A stretch of DNA of 64,000 nucleotides from Paenibacillus sp. IHBB 10380 (GCF_000949425.1 NZ_CP010976.1:3658001-3722000), one strand, 5' to 3'. Shown: positions 54,379-63,782, numbered from the stretch's first letter. Program-made: numbers and translations. The notes: generated by a model not told the origin, from the sequence alone.

Positions 54379-56160
54379 TCATGCACTACGATAAGTATAT
54401 TCTCCACGGACAATCGTGAATACGTCACCGTCTTGAAGAGTGTATTCTTTGTAAGATACCATAGACTGTTTATTCAGTATCGTTCCGTTCTTAGAGCCTA
54501 AGTCTTTAATCACATACCCTCCTCCACTTACTCTGGATAGCTCCACATGAGCTCTTGAAGTACCCGGCATCTCTTCAACAAATTGAGCAACGTCAGTGGA
54601 CCTTCCAATAATGAAGTGGGGACAATGAAGCTCAATCACTTCCAAAGGCCTCCCTTCTGGAACATCTTGACCCTCTTCTCTGCGCTCCAAGTACGAACAG
54701 GGCTGAGGTGATTTCAAAGAATTCACTTTATCTATTGATATTTCTGGCTTAAGAAGAACCGTTGCTTGCGTCCGTGACGAGGATAGCATCTCTGTTCTAT
54801 GACCTAATTGGGCATAGTAATTCCCTTCCTCATCATCCTTATGGAATGAAGTAACATGCTTTGGCTCTGGCTCCCACAATGGCTCCTTCGAACCTAAGTT
54901 TGGAGACTCTGGAAACGTCCATTTCTCACGTAATAGCTTCATTTCATTCCTTTCCTGTTCTTTCAGCTTGTTTTTCCCCTTCTCTTTGGGAGACCCACTA
55001 AAGAAACCAGTCAGCCTTTCTACTTGAAATGGTGTGTTATGCTTCTTAACTGGACTTGAGTCCACCAATTCACCCGAATCAAACATAGATAGAGAATGAT
55101 GCAACGGTTCCTCTTGATCAGCCCCACTTCGTAGATGTAGCTTCCCTCTCCATCCCATCCACGTTAGAATTCCTAGAGAAACCGTCAACACTATACTGAC
55201 AAAAAGCATTAATTTACTTGGATTGTTCATATATAGAAATTTCCACAATAAAGCACTAACTAACATATAACCCACCATTAGATATGTTCTGATGGCAGAG
55301 TTACGCTCACTATCCTCTTCCATTTCTGATTCATCAGATTCATTCATCCTTGTGGACGATGGCATCTTCATCTGATGATGTGACAGCTCCACCCCATTCT
55401 TCACAGGTCGTCGTTCTAATTGATTCATTACCAATCTATCATCATCAATTTGATTGGAAGCAGTATGGATCTCACGATCCACCGCAAATCTCTGACTATG
55501 AGATTCTATCGATGGATGTGTGGAGACCCTTGGAGGAGAATTAATACGCCGCTGCTCATGTGAAACAGATTGTTCTCCATCCTCAGCAAGTAGATTTAGA
55601 AGCATTCTCCGCAACCCTAGCAATGTGAAACCATCATCGGCGACATATTGAAGCAAACGCTGAACACCATTTCCTTGTAATGCAGACACCGCTGTCATAA
55701 GTCTAGTTATTAAATGGCTCAAGGAAGCCCCTACAGACACACTTTCCATATTCAATACAGGGACATAAGTTAAATAAAGTGAGCCTATTTGAAGTGTTCC
55801 TTCAACAAAAATATAATCCTCATTCAGCTTGTATTTATCTGGCTGTAACATATACAACTTACTTTCTTCAAGCGTACTCACAATTTGAAGTAGCAACCCA
55901 TAATACTCAGCCATATTCAGCTTCTCACTTTTCAGCAAGTGGGATAACATTTTTTTGTCCGTAATATCATATTGAAGTACCACTTTGAAATCTAACTCTT
56001 TCAATCTTAGTGTCAAATGATGAGGAATTCGAGCCGCGGAGATCATGTTTGTCTGAACTCGAATGATGTGCGAAGATGGAAAACCCTCCACTCCACCTAG
56101 CACCATATAGGTACCCCCATTATGGATAAAGTCACGTTGCATATCAGTCAATTTAGACAC
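54379..56160 (-). CDS. FHA-domain protein of the Tad locus (DUF6382-type)
   Basis: Protein of 593 residues. The N-terminal 190 residues resemble the DUF6382 domain found beside Tad genes in Firmicutes. A polar linker follows, then two membrane helices (about 290-340), another linker and a C-terminal FHA domain (about 505-590) with FIIGRSTDVAQFVEEMPGTSRAHVEL and VIKDLGSKNGTILN, which bind phosphothreonine. This suggests that the Tad apparatus is linked to Ser/Thr phosphorylation. It is the last gene of the locus. Confidence 0.85.
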   Translation of the reverse strand: MSKLTDMQRDFIHNGGTYMVLGGVEGFPSSHIIRVQTNMISAARIPHHLTLRLKELDFKVVLQYDITDKKMLSHLLKSEKLNMAEYYGLLLQIVSTLEESKLYMLQPDKYKLNEDYIFVEGTLQIGSLYLTYVPVLNMESVSVGASLSHLITRLMTAVSALQGNGVQRLLQYVADDGFTLLGLRRMLLNLLAEDGEQSVSHEQRRINSPPRVSTHPSIESHSQRFAVDREIHTASNQIDDDRLVMNQLERRPVKNGVELSHHQMKMPSSTRMNESDESEMEEDSERNSAIRTYLMVGYMLVSALLWKFLYMNNPSKLMLFVSIVLTVSLGILTWMGWRGKLHLRSGADQEEPLHHSLSMFDSGELVDSSPVKKHNTPFQVERLTGFFSGSPKEKGKNKLKEQERNEMKLLREKWTFPESPNLGSKEPLWEPEPKHVTSFHKDDEEGNYYAQLGHRTEMLSSSRTQATVLLKPEISIDKVNSLKSPQPCSYLERREEGQDVPEGRPLEVIELHCPHFIIGRSTDVAQFVEEMPGTSRAHVELSRVSGGGYVIKDLGSKNGTILNKQSMVSYKEYTLQDGDVFTIVRGEYTYRSA

Positions 56161-56170
56161 CCCTTATTTA

Positions 56171-56683
56171 TTAAGAAACGATATATAAATAAGCACTAAT
56201 TACTCCCGGCACAACCGCTAGCATAAAGGGAAATCTAAGTGGCTCCTTACCGCTATTCTTTAATATGCTAATATCTTTCATGATAAAGAATCCTGCTATC
56301 CCTTTAGATATATTTCTAATTCTAGAGAGGGTCTCTCTTCGCCATAATAATATAATGATTCCTATCAGGCTTGCGTATAAGATAGAATACAACATAGCTT
56401 GGACTGTAAAAAGAACTCCTGTCCACGTACCAATTCCTCCAAATAATTTGACATCTCCTGCACCCACGGCCCCCATCCAATACATGAATAACAGTATTCC
56501 GAATCCAGCTAGAAAACCTTTTCCTGAGAATAGAAATCCCTCCCAGCCCGCATTTATTATTTGATACAGCATGCCGGAAGCCATTGCAGGAATGGTAAGT
56601 TTATTCGGTATTTTCATCGTTCTGACATCTGTAATAAATGCAACGATTACAAGCAATGCACATCCCCAATAGGCGAACTCCAT
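56171..56683 (-). CDS. Prepilin peptidase (TadV/CpaA-like, A24 family)
   Basis: Membrane protein of 170 residues with six helices. The two catalytic Asp motifs are present: FITDVRTMKIPNKLT early, and GAVGAGDVKLFGGIGTW later. It is a short form without the N-terminal methylase domain, as in TadV/CpaA. It cleaves the leader of Flp-type pilins and pseudopilins of the same locus. The gene lies between the TadE-like and FHA genes. Confidence 0.9.
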   Translation of the reverse strand: MEFAYWGCALLVIVAFITDVRTMKIPNKLTIPAMASGMLYQIINAGWEGFLFSGKGFLAGFGILLFMYWMGAVGAGDVKLFGGIGTWTGVLFTVQAMLYSILYASLIGIIILLWRRETLSRIRNISKGIAGFFIMKDISILKNSGKEPLRFPFMLAVVPGVISAYLYIVS

Positions 56684-56711
56684 CTCTTATCTTCCCTTCT
56701 TCGTAATTCCA

Positions 56712-57683
56712 TTAATCCCGGTCAACCACGGTGAACGTCACTTCCATACTTTTTCCGTCTTCTGCCTTAACAACAAAGGACCATGTGCCTGGTGTCGTAT
56801 TCGGACCCACAGACCACTCCCACTCTATATAGCCATCTGCATCTGCACGACTCCAGCCAAGATACTTCGCGGTACTCTCGCCACTTTTATAAAAAACAGA
56901 AAGATGTGCATGACTGTCCGGAGCTACCTTCACCCTAACTTTAGTCTTCTTGCTAACTACCGCAGGATTAGGTTTTTCTATCAATTGAATAGATCCCGAA
57001 TCTTCTGTAGACTCTTCATGACTTCCATCTGAAGCATCTGATGTATCCCCAATCCACAGGCGCTCTTCCGATCTAGCCTGTAATACTATCTTTTTATTAA
57101 TAAAAGGAACCCTCATAGGTAACTCATAACTTACTTCTATTCCGAAATACGGATTGTTCCTAGTCTTCATATCAGGCACATGAATGTTAGAAACGTGGAT
57201 TCGACCATAACTTAGCATTTGGCTCTGCATGAAGGGCTTTAGAAGAGGTTTTACGATTGGATCAAGAACTGCCTCTGCCGTGCTATTCTTCAAGTTTTGT
57301 AATGGCTCGTCTCCCGTAGCTGCAGCTGCCATTATCCAATCACTAAGTGGTGCAGGGAGAGATTTACTATACTCAGATGCCCAATCTGTAACGGAGAGCT
57401 TAGGTATAATCCAATTCCCAGTTAGCTTTGATCCACCTTCCACATCCTCCGTAGCATCAGGTGTAACAGCCAACGCAACAGGATACATATGTGTAGATAC
57501 CATCTTGACAGTATCCGATACTGTGCTTTGTAATGCCGTAGAAATCAAAGTCATCTGAACCATATAAATAAGAAATAATATAAAAAATATAAACAGCGGA
57601 AATACTAGAGCAGCCTCAAGTACGATGCTCCCCTGTTCACTTGATGTTTTTCTAATATGAAAAGTCCGCTTTCTTAGTAACAT
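56712..57683 (-). CDS. TadE-like pseudopilin with long C-terminal domain
   Basis: Protein of 323 residues from the ATG at 57683, inside the end of the previous gene (32-bp overlap), with GAAGGGAA about eight bases upstream. A TadE-type N-terminus (SSEQGSIVLEAALVFPLFIFFILFLIYMVQMTLIS) provides the hydrophobic helix after the Gly-Ser cleavage region. The external region is about 250 residues and ends in an Ig-like section (KVRVKVAPDSHAHLSVFYKSGES...VVDRD). Probably a minor pilin of the Tad system. Confidence 0.8.
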   Translation of the reverse strand: MLLRKRTFHIRKTSSEQGSIVLEAALVFPLFIFFILFLIYMVQMTLISTALQSTVSDTVKMVSTHMYPVALAVTPDATEDVEGGSKLTGNWIIPKLSVTDWASEYSKSLPAPLSDWIMAAAATGDEPLQNLKNSTAEAVLDPIVKPLLKPFMQSQMLSYGRIHVSNIHVPDMKTRNNPYFGIEVSYELPMRVPFINKKIVLQARSEERLWIGDTSDASDGSHEESTEDSGSIQLIEKPNPAVVSKKTKVRVKVAPDSHAHLSVFYKSGESTAKYLGWSRADADGYIEWEWSVGPNTTPGTWSFVVKAEDGKSMEVTFTVVDRD

Positions 57684-59928
57684 AATAACGGTTCCCTTCC
57701 ACTTCATCTTGGCTACCAGAAACAAATCCAACCATCTTCATGACTCCGGGGAGAAACCACAGTCTCATCCCTATTCTGGCTTCACTAGAGGCATAAGTAG
57801 CTCTTTCCGCAGGATTAATCCCCGTATTAAAACGAATCAGTGAGAGTATCCGCGACATTTTTTTATCATTGTTACTATGAATAAACAGAAATAGTCTCAA
57901 ATAATCTCGATAAGTTATCCTGACTCTCAAGTACGCGGATAACTCTACCGATCCTTTTTGACATAACTCAATCATGTCTGCTATCGCCATTTCAATACCG
58001 TATAACAACGCAGCTGCCAAAATTAACAATGGATTTCCCAGCTTACTATTCTTCACTAATCCCTCCATCGTACGTATCGCCAATCGAGTTGCAAAAATCT
58101 CTGCATAAGCAGCGGATACATTACCTACTGGATTATGAAATCCATACAGAATATACTCCAACTCCTGATTATGAATACTAAGCTGATCCACTATATCATC
58201 TCCGATTGAGCTTTCAGGATTACTCACTATTGACCCCAAGCGACTGACATCAAAGTGATGAAAATAGTTCGCTGCATATTCATTCTGATAGAATTCATCT
58301 GATAACATAGACATGATGCTACCCATAGAACCATATAAATCGTCCATATCATTCATAGCAGATTTACCCGCATCATATGGATCGTTATCTAGATCTGATC
58401 CTTTATAAGAGTCCCCTTGTGTTCCCTTATTAAAGGCTAAACTTTCCTCATAATACTGCTGAACCGTTCGATACTCTTCCAAATAGGCTTGTGCTTTATC
58501 ATCCAACTCATGAATACTATTCAGAATCTTGGCTGCATCCTTTAGTTTTGCTTTAGCTTTCTTCTCTGTCGCCTTACGTTCTTTGTCTGAAGAACGATTC
58601 ATCTCCAATTTCTTAATTTGCGTCTCAATAATGTTGCTTGAACCCGATAAGAAATAATTATGTAAGTAAGTTTCTAGTTGACGACTTATCTGGATTACAG
58701 TTGACTTCATTTGACTACTATTTCCGTAAATATCGGTGGCACTTCCTAGCTCAGAGTTAAACCGCATAAGCTGACTGTCAAGAGATTGATAGGCAGAGGT
58801 CTGAACCTCTATTTCCTTCTTCAATTCCTGTAACAATGATTCTGATAACAATACTTTCTGCGTCTGCTGGCGGATCTGTCCTATTGTATCAGCATCTTCC
58901 TTGCTTACATCCTCTTCACTTCCTGGTGAATTTCCACGGGTCACCTGATCATAACCTTCATTTACAGAACGACTCTCTGATTCTGCGATAACCTGTTTCA
59001 TTTGTTCATTATAGCCATACGCTTCTTCCCACAATTCAAGCGACTGGGGCAGCATCTTCGCATGATTATCCCGAGCAGAGTTCTGTTTATTTGAAATTTG
59101 TGATAACAAGTTGGAGACTCCCCGTTGATATTCTTCAATCTTTTCCACGATATTGTCATCATCCGTATCACTATCATCGTCGTCATTTTCTTCATCACCG
59201 TCTTTATTTACCGCTGCAATTATTAATGATTGAGTAACATAGTCTTGATATTGCGCAGCAACATGGTTTCCAGCACGAATGCCACTGTTACCCAACGCTT
59301 CATCAGATATAAAACTACTTCCTTTTGAATCCATGATCAACTCCGAAAGAACTTTCGTACTTTGAGCAGCCTTCTTCTGTTTAACTAACATATCGTCTAG
59401 TGCCTCTTCACGTTTGTCATATAGCTTTTGAAGTTTTCTAAGTACATCTACAGTATTGGATGCTTCCTTCATTGATTTCGATAATGGTTTAAACTTATTC
59501 AATAATTCCAATGTGAAATCTATCGGAGCTTTATATTTCATTTCCTCACTAATTTGGCGATTGAATATATCATATTGTCCTAGCATACGGTCCATTTGCA
59601 AAGTGGAGGTGTCCAATTTAAGAGGAAGCACTGAAAATGCATCACTTCTATCCCCATGCTCCATACCTCCATTCAATACGGTAGCCATAATCTGATCGCC
59701 ATTACTCTCACCAAATGCATACAAGCCGTAATTTTGCTGTAATTTCTGATCATAAGCAGACATTACTGAACGAACTCCTGAACGAATCAACCGTTCACTC
59801 TGAACCTTCATCGCAGCAATACGAGCATAATCAATAAAAATAGCTACGAAAACAAAGACGATCGTGAAAATCATAATCAGGAAAATCGAGACCGACCCTC
59901 TCTGCTCAGAATGCCATTTGCGAAGCAT
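57652..59928 (-). CDS. TadG-like membrane protein (DUF5702-type)
   Basis: Protein of about 758 residues. Two Met codons are possible starts (59934, 59928); the second has the better spacing from GGGGAGGAG. The N-terminus SEQRGSVSIFLIMIFTIVFVFVAIFIDYARIAAMKVQSERL is a prepilin-like helix. A long mostly helical and acidic external region follows, including an Asp/Glu-only stretch near residue 250, and a late hydrophobic stretch (LLILAAALLYGIEMAIADMIEL). It fits the DUF5702 family next to Tad genes; the exact role is unknown. Confidence 0.8.
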   Translation of the reverse strand: MLRKWHSEQRGSVSIFLIMIFTIVFVFVAIFIDYARIAAMKVQSERLIRSGVRSVMSAYDQKLQQNYGLYAFGESNGDQIMATVLNGGMEHGDRSDAFSVLPLKLDTSTLQMDRMLGQYDIFNRQISEEMKYKAPIDFTLELLNKFKPLSKSMKEASNTVDVLRKLQKLYDKREEALDDMLVKQKKAAQSTKVLSELIMDSKGSSFISDEALGNSGIRAGNHVAAQYQDYVTQSLIIAAVNKDGDEENDDDDSDTDDDNIVEKIEEYQRGVSNLLSQISNKQNSARDNHAKMLPQSLELWEEAYGYNEQMKQVIAESESRSVNEGYDQVTRGNSPGSEEDVSKEDADTIGQIRQQTQKVLLSESLLQELKKEIEVQTSAYQSLDSQLMRFNSELGSATDIYGNSSQMKSTVIQISRQLETYLHNYFLSGSSNIIETQIKKLEMNRSSDKERKATEKKAKAKLKDAAKILNSIHELDDKAQAYLEEYRTVQQYYEESLAFNKGTQGDSYKGSDLDNDPYDAGKSAMNDMDDLYGSMGSIMSMLSDEFYQNEYAANYFHHFDVSRLGSIVSNPESSIGDDIVDQLSIHNQELEYILYGFHNPVGNVSAAYAEIFATRLAIRTMEGLVKNSKLGNPLLILAAALLYGIEMAIADMIELCQKGSVELSAYLRVRITYRDYLRLFLFIHSNNDKKMSRILSLIRFNTGINPAERATYASSEARIGMRLWFLPGVMKMVGFVSGSQDEVEGNRYYVTKKADFSY

Positions 59929-59993
59929 CTTCATTCTCCTCCCCTATTAACGGATACCCGTGTCTTCGCTGACGAAAGTTCATTCCACTAAAG

Positions 59994-60668
59994 CTATTTA
60001 CCTGTTGATCCATACTTTGTCAGAACTTGAGCCGCATCGCTTTTATTCGTAGATTCCTCACCCATTCCTTTAAATTTAGCTCCGTAATAGCGCATTAGAT
60101 CAACCGTACGAATAAATTCAACAGGTTCAACAACGATAGATTTAGCACTTACCTCAATACTAGAGCCACCCGATAATACTTTGTCCAACGGGGATAAATG
60201 AATATTCTGGTTTAATTGAGTGCTGACTTTACGCAGCAGTAGTGTATTCTGATAGGATATCTCCCCCTGGATGCTCCCTGTCATAAGTGGGCTCATTTTC
60301 GATAATTTCATAGTTGCAAGGGATCCATTCGAACCGTTACCTGGTAAATCAATAGACGCTGTATTCCCTACTCCTGCCCAACCGAAGATAGCACTTAGCA
60401 TCTGGTCATCTGATATTCTCCAATACAGCGAGTCATAATTCCCTTTCGCAAAAGCTCCATTCGACGTATTTTTGTGACTGTTATCCCAACTATATGCCGA
60501 CCTCTCGACCGCAATAGAGGCGACTTGTTGTAATATAGACTGCTGGTAAATATACATACAGAAGAACATTAGAATGAGCGTCACCATCAACACAATAGGC
60601 ATAACAAGAGAAGCTTCAACAGTGAAGCTCCCCTCGTCATCTTTAAGCTTATCCATCAATAAATTCAT
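59994..60668 (-). CDS. TadE-like pseudopilin
   Basis: Protein of about 224 residues; the start could be the ATG at 60668 or the TTG at 60683, neither with a strong ribosome site. DDEGSFTVEASLVMPIVLMVTLILMFFCMYIYQQSILQQVASIAVERSAYSW is a TadE-type N-terminal helix with the usual Glu. The start overlaps the end of the flp gene, so it is probably translationally coupled. It is a likely minor component of the Flp pilus. Confidence 0.82.
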   Translation of the reverse strand: MNLLMDKLKDDEGSFTVEASLVMPIVLMVTLILMFFCMYIYQQSILQQVASIAVERSAYSWDNSHKNTSNGAFAKGNYDSLYWRISDDQMLSAIFGWAGVGNTASIDLPGNGSNGSLATMKLSKMSPLMTGSIQGEISYQNTLLLRKVSTQLNQNIHLSPLDKVLSGGSSIEVSAKSIVVEPVEFIRTVDLMRYYGAKFKGMGEESTNKSDAAQVLTKYGSTGK

Positions 60669-60840
60669 TACTTTTCGTACCAATCTTCTCTAACAAGCTT
60701 TTAACAATATCAGATAGCTGTTTTCTAAAGATAACAGCTATAACAATAATTGCAGCTATAATCAAAATCATTTCCAGCATTCCTAGCCCATCTTCTTCTT
60801 CCCATAATCCTTTGGCTTGTCCTTGTATCATTGTTAACAT
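60649..60840 (-). CDS. Flp1-type pilin
   Basis: Short protein of 63 residues. The N-terminal leader KGLWEEEDG is followed by LGMLEMILIIAAIIVIAVIFRKQLSDIVKSLLEKI, a typical Flp1 pilin with a cleavage site after Gly and a Glu near +5. GGGGGA is eight bases before the ATG. It should be the major subunit of the Tad pilus. Confidence 0.85.
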   Translation of the reverse strand: MLTMIQGQAKGLWEEEDGLGMLEMILIIAAIIVIAVIFRKQLSDIVKSLLEKIGTKSNEFIDG

Positions 60841-60853
60841 TTCATCATTCCCC

Positions 60854-61726
60854 CTACATATTCATCATCATAAATGCTGGCGAACCTACTAGAACAACCA
60901 CAACCAAAAATATAACGACCATCGGAAATACCAACTTGGATGATGCCTGTTCACCTCGCGTGCGAGTGATTACCTTACGTTTCTCCCATAGCACTCGGGA
61001 TAAATCTCGTAAGGCAACTACAAAATCATTACCTCCCCTTCGAAAATTTAGTAGCACTGTGGTCGTGAAGACAGATACCTCTTGTAATGTACAGCGTTTA
61101 CTAAAGTTCTCAAATGACTGCTGGAATGAGTAGCCACTATCCCAGTCCCCGATCATGCGAATCAATTCACGATATAAGGGATGATCTTTGTGCTCTTTCT
61201 TCCGTTCGACACAATGGACGATCGCCTTCTGTACCGTTTCACCCGCTCCTACAAGCAACACCATTTTGTTCAGCAGCTCCGTCAATTCCATCAGCATATC
61301 CTGATCTCGGTTCTGGACCTTTTTGTGAAGATCCTTGATCATTGCTGCGGGTAATAGAAGTGACATAACCCCTCCGAAAATCAGTCCAGTCTGTTCTCCC
61401 ATTCCTATGGACAATAAACACCCAGCACATAGCAGAAGCCAGCTATAACACAACATTTCCCCCAAATAAAGTAACGTCATTTCACCACTGTATCTCATAC
61501 CGTGAATCTTCTGAATTGACCGCTGAACCTTAAAGAAGAAGAATGGAAATCGAGTGGAAAGTTTAAATTTGTCCAATATCCACAACATAGGGGGTACCAA
61601 CTTACTTAATCGTATTCCCTCCATAGGAAGCTTACTAAGTCGTTGATACTTGTCACCACCAAGCTGATTCAGCACCACCCAACCTCCCACTAGCAGAACC
61701 AGCATCACACTGCATATCACAATCAT
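60854..61726 (-). CDS. TadC-like inner-membrane platform protein
   Basis: Protein of 290 residues from the ATG at 61726 (GGGGGTGG six bases upstream). Membrane helices occur at the N-terminus and around 95-130, with the type II secretion F domain in DMLMELTELLNKMVLLVGAGETVQKAI, RTRGEQASSKLVFPMVVIFLVVVVLVGSPAFMMM. It forms the platform for pilus assembly with TadB. Confidence 0.88.
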   Translation of the reverse strand: MIVICSVMLVLLVGGWVVLNQLGGDKYQRLSKLPMEGIRLSKLVPPMLWILDKFKLSTRFPFFFFKVQRSIQKIHGMRYSGEMTLLYLGEMLCYSWLLLCAGCLLSIGMGEQTGLIFGGVMSLLLPAAMIKDLHKKVQNRDQDMLMELTELLNKMVLLVGAGETVQKAIVHCVERKKEHKDHPLYRELIRMIGDWDSGYSFQQSFENFSKRCTLQEVSVFTTTVLLNFRRGGNDFVVALRDLSRVLWEKRKVITRTRGEQASSKLVFPMVVIFLVVVVLVGSPAFMMMNM

Positions 61727-61740
61727 ATCTATCCACCCCC

Positions 61741-62577
61741 TTACAATTTGATATCCATAATTTTTGAAATCCAGATAGAGCAAACCCCTAGTCCAATTAG
61801 GCAAAATGTTGAAATGATGTATCCAACCCCACTGTACATCGGCAGCATGTATTCTGGGGATGTTACATTCATAAATATGATCATCACAATAGGTGCAACA
61901 AGAATCGCCTTGGATTCGAATCTTTTCTGTGCAATGATGACGGAAATTTCCTGCTGGATATCGAGCTTCTCACTAATGATCGAAGACGTTCGACGTACTA
62001 CCTCAACTAGATCTCCACCCGTTCTTTTACAAGAAGTAAATACATCAGCAAAATTTGTGATATCCTCCATATTAGCGCGGCGACTAAAATCCTGTAGAGC
62101 TTCCTCTATCGGCTCACCGTACTCCATGCGAGCACAAATAATGTTGAGCTCTCTAATTAAATCGTTCTCAGCTTCCGGATCAAGCATTCGTAAATCTTGA
62201 ACGGCTTCTCTAAATCCATTCTCAACAGAACGTCCTGCGGATAGGGATGAAGATAAAGAATACAGTGCCTGTTTAAAATGTAGGCTCATGCTTGCTCTGC
62301 GGCGTTCTAGCATATGTTTCCTCCAGAAACGAGGAATGAGTAAGCCTGCACAAGAAAACAGCAGTGAAATAATCCATTGATGATAGAACAGATAACCCAC
62401 AACGTAGAAAAGACCCCCACTAATCACAATACACATGCCTTTTTCAACACTACCCAGCTCGTAGTTACTATAGTCAGGGAGGTTCGTTCTGTGCGATGCT
62501 CTTAGCGGATCTAAGTGTTCACCCTCTTCTCTATGTATGGAGTTGGCCTTCTTTCTAACCCTAGCCGTACTCAACAC
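61741..62577 (-). CDS. TadB-like inner-membrane platform protein
   Basis: Protein of about 278 residues; GTG or the adjacent TTG may start it, with GAGGAGG upstream, overlapping the end of the tadA remnant. Hydrophobic segments at about 49-85 and at the C-terminus flank a T2SSF domain (FKQALYSLSSSLSAGRSVENGFREAV, RMEYGEPIEEALQDFSRRANMEDITNFADVF, KRTGGDLVEVVRRTSSII). It is the TadC partner. Confidence 0.88.
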   Translation of the reverse strand: MLSTARVRKKANSIHREEGEHLDPLRASHRTNLPDYSNYELGSVEKGMCIVISGGLFYVVGYLFYHQWIISLLFSCAGLLIPRFWRKHMLERRRASMSLHFKQALYSLSSSLSAGRSVENGFREAVQDLRMLDPEAENDLIRELNIICARMEYGEPIEEALQDFSRRANMEDITNFADVFTSCKRTGGDLVEVVRRTSSIISEKLDIQQEISVIIAQKRFESKAILVAPIVMIIFMNVTSPEYMLPMYSGVGYIISTFCLIGLGVCSIWISKIMDIKL

Positions 62578-62947
62578 TTCACCTCCTCGTCGCTTCCCAT
62601 CTGTATTCCATTCTGCATACCAGCCATACGAAGCTTCTCCACATGCTGCATGGAATTACCGCAAGACTCTAATTGTCCAATAATTCGGCCTTCTCTCTCT
62701 CCCGTTTCTAGAAATTGATAGAGTGGATTAAGTCTGATTTCCCCATTCTCCATCCCCAATACCTCACTAATTTCCATCACCTTCCGTGAATGATCACGAA
62801 GTCTGGATAAATGAACAAGTATATCTATGGCCGAACTAATCTGCTGACGAACAACAAGAATAGGTAAATCTGCACCACTCAACACCATCGTCTCTAACCT
62901 ACTCATCATGTCCCGTGTACTGTTAGCATGACCGGTCGAAAGACTCC
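62571..62947 (-). pseudogene. TadA/CpaF ATPase, C-terminal fragment
   Basis: The last 125 codons read SLSTGHANSTRDMMSRLETMVLSGADLPILVVRQQISSAIDILVHLSRLRDHSRKVMEISEVLG, the C-terminal part of a TadA/CpaF secretion ATPase. Upstream of the SLSTGHAN motif the family resemblance stops at about 62947. The Walker A and B region and the whole N-terminal domain are missing, replaced by a hairpin terminator and unrelated sequence. A frame remains open to 63053, but those extra codons are not TadA-like. No working motor can be made from this locus alone. Confidence 0.88.
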
Positions 62948-62992
62948 TATATAGTACATAGTGGTATTCAAAAGTTATCAACAGTTGTGGAT

Positions 62993-63034
62993 AAACAAAG
63001 AGCCATTTAGGATTACTCCTACGGCTCTTTGTTT
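62993..63034 (-). terminator. Terminator of the SOS-type small operon
   Basis: AAACAAAGAGCC pairs over 12 bp with its complement, with an inner TAGGA/TCCTA stem; on the minus strand it is followed by TTTATCC. It separates the small operon from the truncated tad locus. The stretch 63035-63224 contains only short stop-interrupted frames. Confidence 0.75.
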
Positions 63035-63224
63035 TATCAACTATAGGTGTCATTTAATTGGTTGTGGAAGACTTGTTAGGAATCTCGCATATCCGTTCTT
63101 ACTCTTCAAGAGATTCATGCTTTTGAATCGCGGCACCGGAAAAGGTCTTCAAGCTCGAACGGAGATAGTTCGTCTTTTAGCTCTGCATAGCTCTTTTTGT
63201 CGCAGCCACTGATCGGCTACTATT

Positions 63225-63440
63225 TCACTCCCAAGCTTCCATGATGATAATCCCGTCTACTCTACTTTTATCTTCCCAACTAATGTACATCTTCTTCTCA
63301 AGCTCCATTAGCACGTGTTTAATGCGCTCTGCTCTCTTGCCGGTCTTTATTTCTAATTCCCTCATTGTTGGCATCGTTTGATGCATGGAAGAAAAGTTAC
63401 AAAGTATTCTTAATACCTTCCGTTCAAGATCCTCCAACAT
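63225..63440 (-). CDS. Small LexA-like winged-helix protein
   Basis: Protein of 71 residues from the ATG at 63440 with GAGGTGA upstream. LERKVLRILCNFSSMHQTMPTMRELEIKTGKRAERIKHVLMELEKKMYISWEDKSRVDGIIIMEAW looks like the N-terminal winged-helix domain of LexA (helix-turn-helix with the T-M-R-E-L recognition start). No peptidase domain follows, and it is full length by its stop. It lies 10 bp after the WYL-like gene and is therefore in the same operon. It may be a DNA-binding partner of that protein. Confidence 0.65.
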   Translation of the reverse strand: MLEDLERKVLRILCNFSSMHQTMPTMRELEIKTGKRAERIKHVLMELEKKMYISWEDKSRVDGIIIMEAWE

Positions 63441-63450
63441 ACTTTCACCT

Positions 63451-63645
63451 CTAAGCTGTTTTGTTGATTGGCTGCCATGCCAGCACATTGTCCAAGCGAA
63501 ATGTTCGTGGCGATCTAGTCATTAGACAAGTAGCTTTAATTAATCCATTACGGATACTATTCACTTCGATGCGCCGCTGCGTGATCTTTCCTGATTGGTC
63601 CATATACATGATTTCGATGATTTTCCCAAGATACTTCACTGGCAT
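63451..63645 (-). CDS. Small WYL-like core protein
   Basis: Protein of 64 residues from the ATG at 63645 (AGGAG nine bases upstream). KYLGKIIEIMYMDQSGKITQRRIEVNSIRNGLIKATCLMTRSPRTFRLDNVLAWQP resembles the beta-barrel core of WYL domains (short strands, R-T-F-R-L-D at the end), which in larger proteins bind nucleotides or nucleic acid and control DNA-damage or phage-defence genes. Here the domain is not fused to a helix-turn-helix; that is encoded by the next gene. It is first in an operon behind a LexA-box promoter. Confidence 0.6.
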   Translation of the reverse strand: MPVKYLGKIIEIMYMDQSGKITQRRIEVNSIRNGLIKATCLMTRSPRTFRLDNVLAWQPINKTA

Positions 63646-63662
63646 GTTTTTCACTCCTAATA

Positions 63663-63707
63663 GGAACATTTGTTTGTATTATATGCGAACGAGTGTTCTT
63701 TATTCAA
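63663..63707 (-). promoter_or_regulatory. SOS promoter with two LexA/DinR boxes
   Basis: On the minus strand TTGAAT (63702-63707), 18 bp and TATAAT (63678-63683) form a good sigma-A promoter for the WYL-like gene. CGAACGAGTGTTCT (63686-63699) lies between them and GGAACATTTGTTTG (63663-63676) just after the -10; both fit the Firmicute LexA consensus CGAAC-N4-GTTYG with small deviations. Binding should block transcription until DNA damage. Confidence 0.7.
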
Positions 63708-63782
63708 GCAAATTGTTTTTCCAAGGAAGAAGGGTTTATTCTTGATTTGGGAGAATATTGAATGTATGAACGGAGTGATTGA

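Noticed and set aside
62986..62994. DnaA box (TGTGGATAA)
   Set aside because: A perfect 9-mer but single, with no cluster, AT-rich unwinding element or dnaA/dnaN genes nearby.
62948..63053. N-terminal extension of the TadA fragment
   Set aside because: The open codons cover a terminator hairpin and show no similarity to secretion ATPases.
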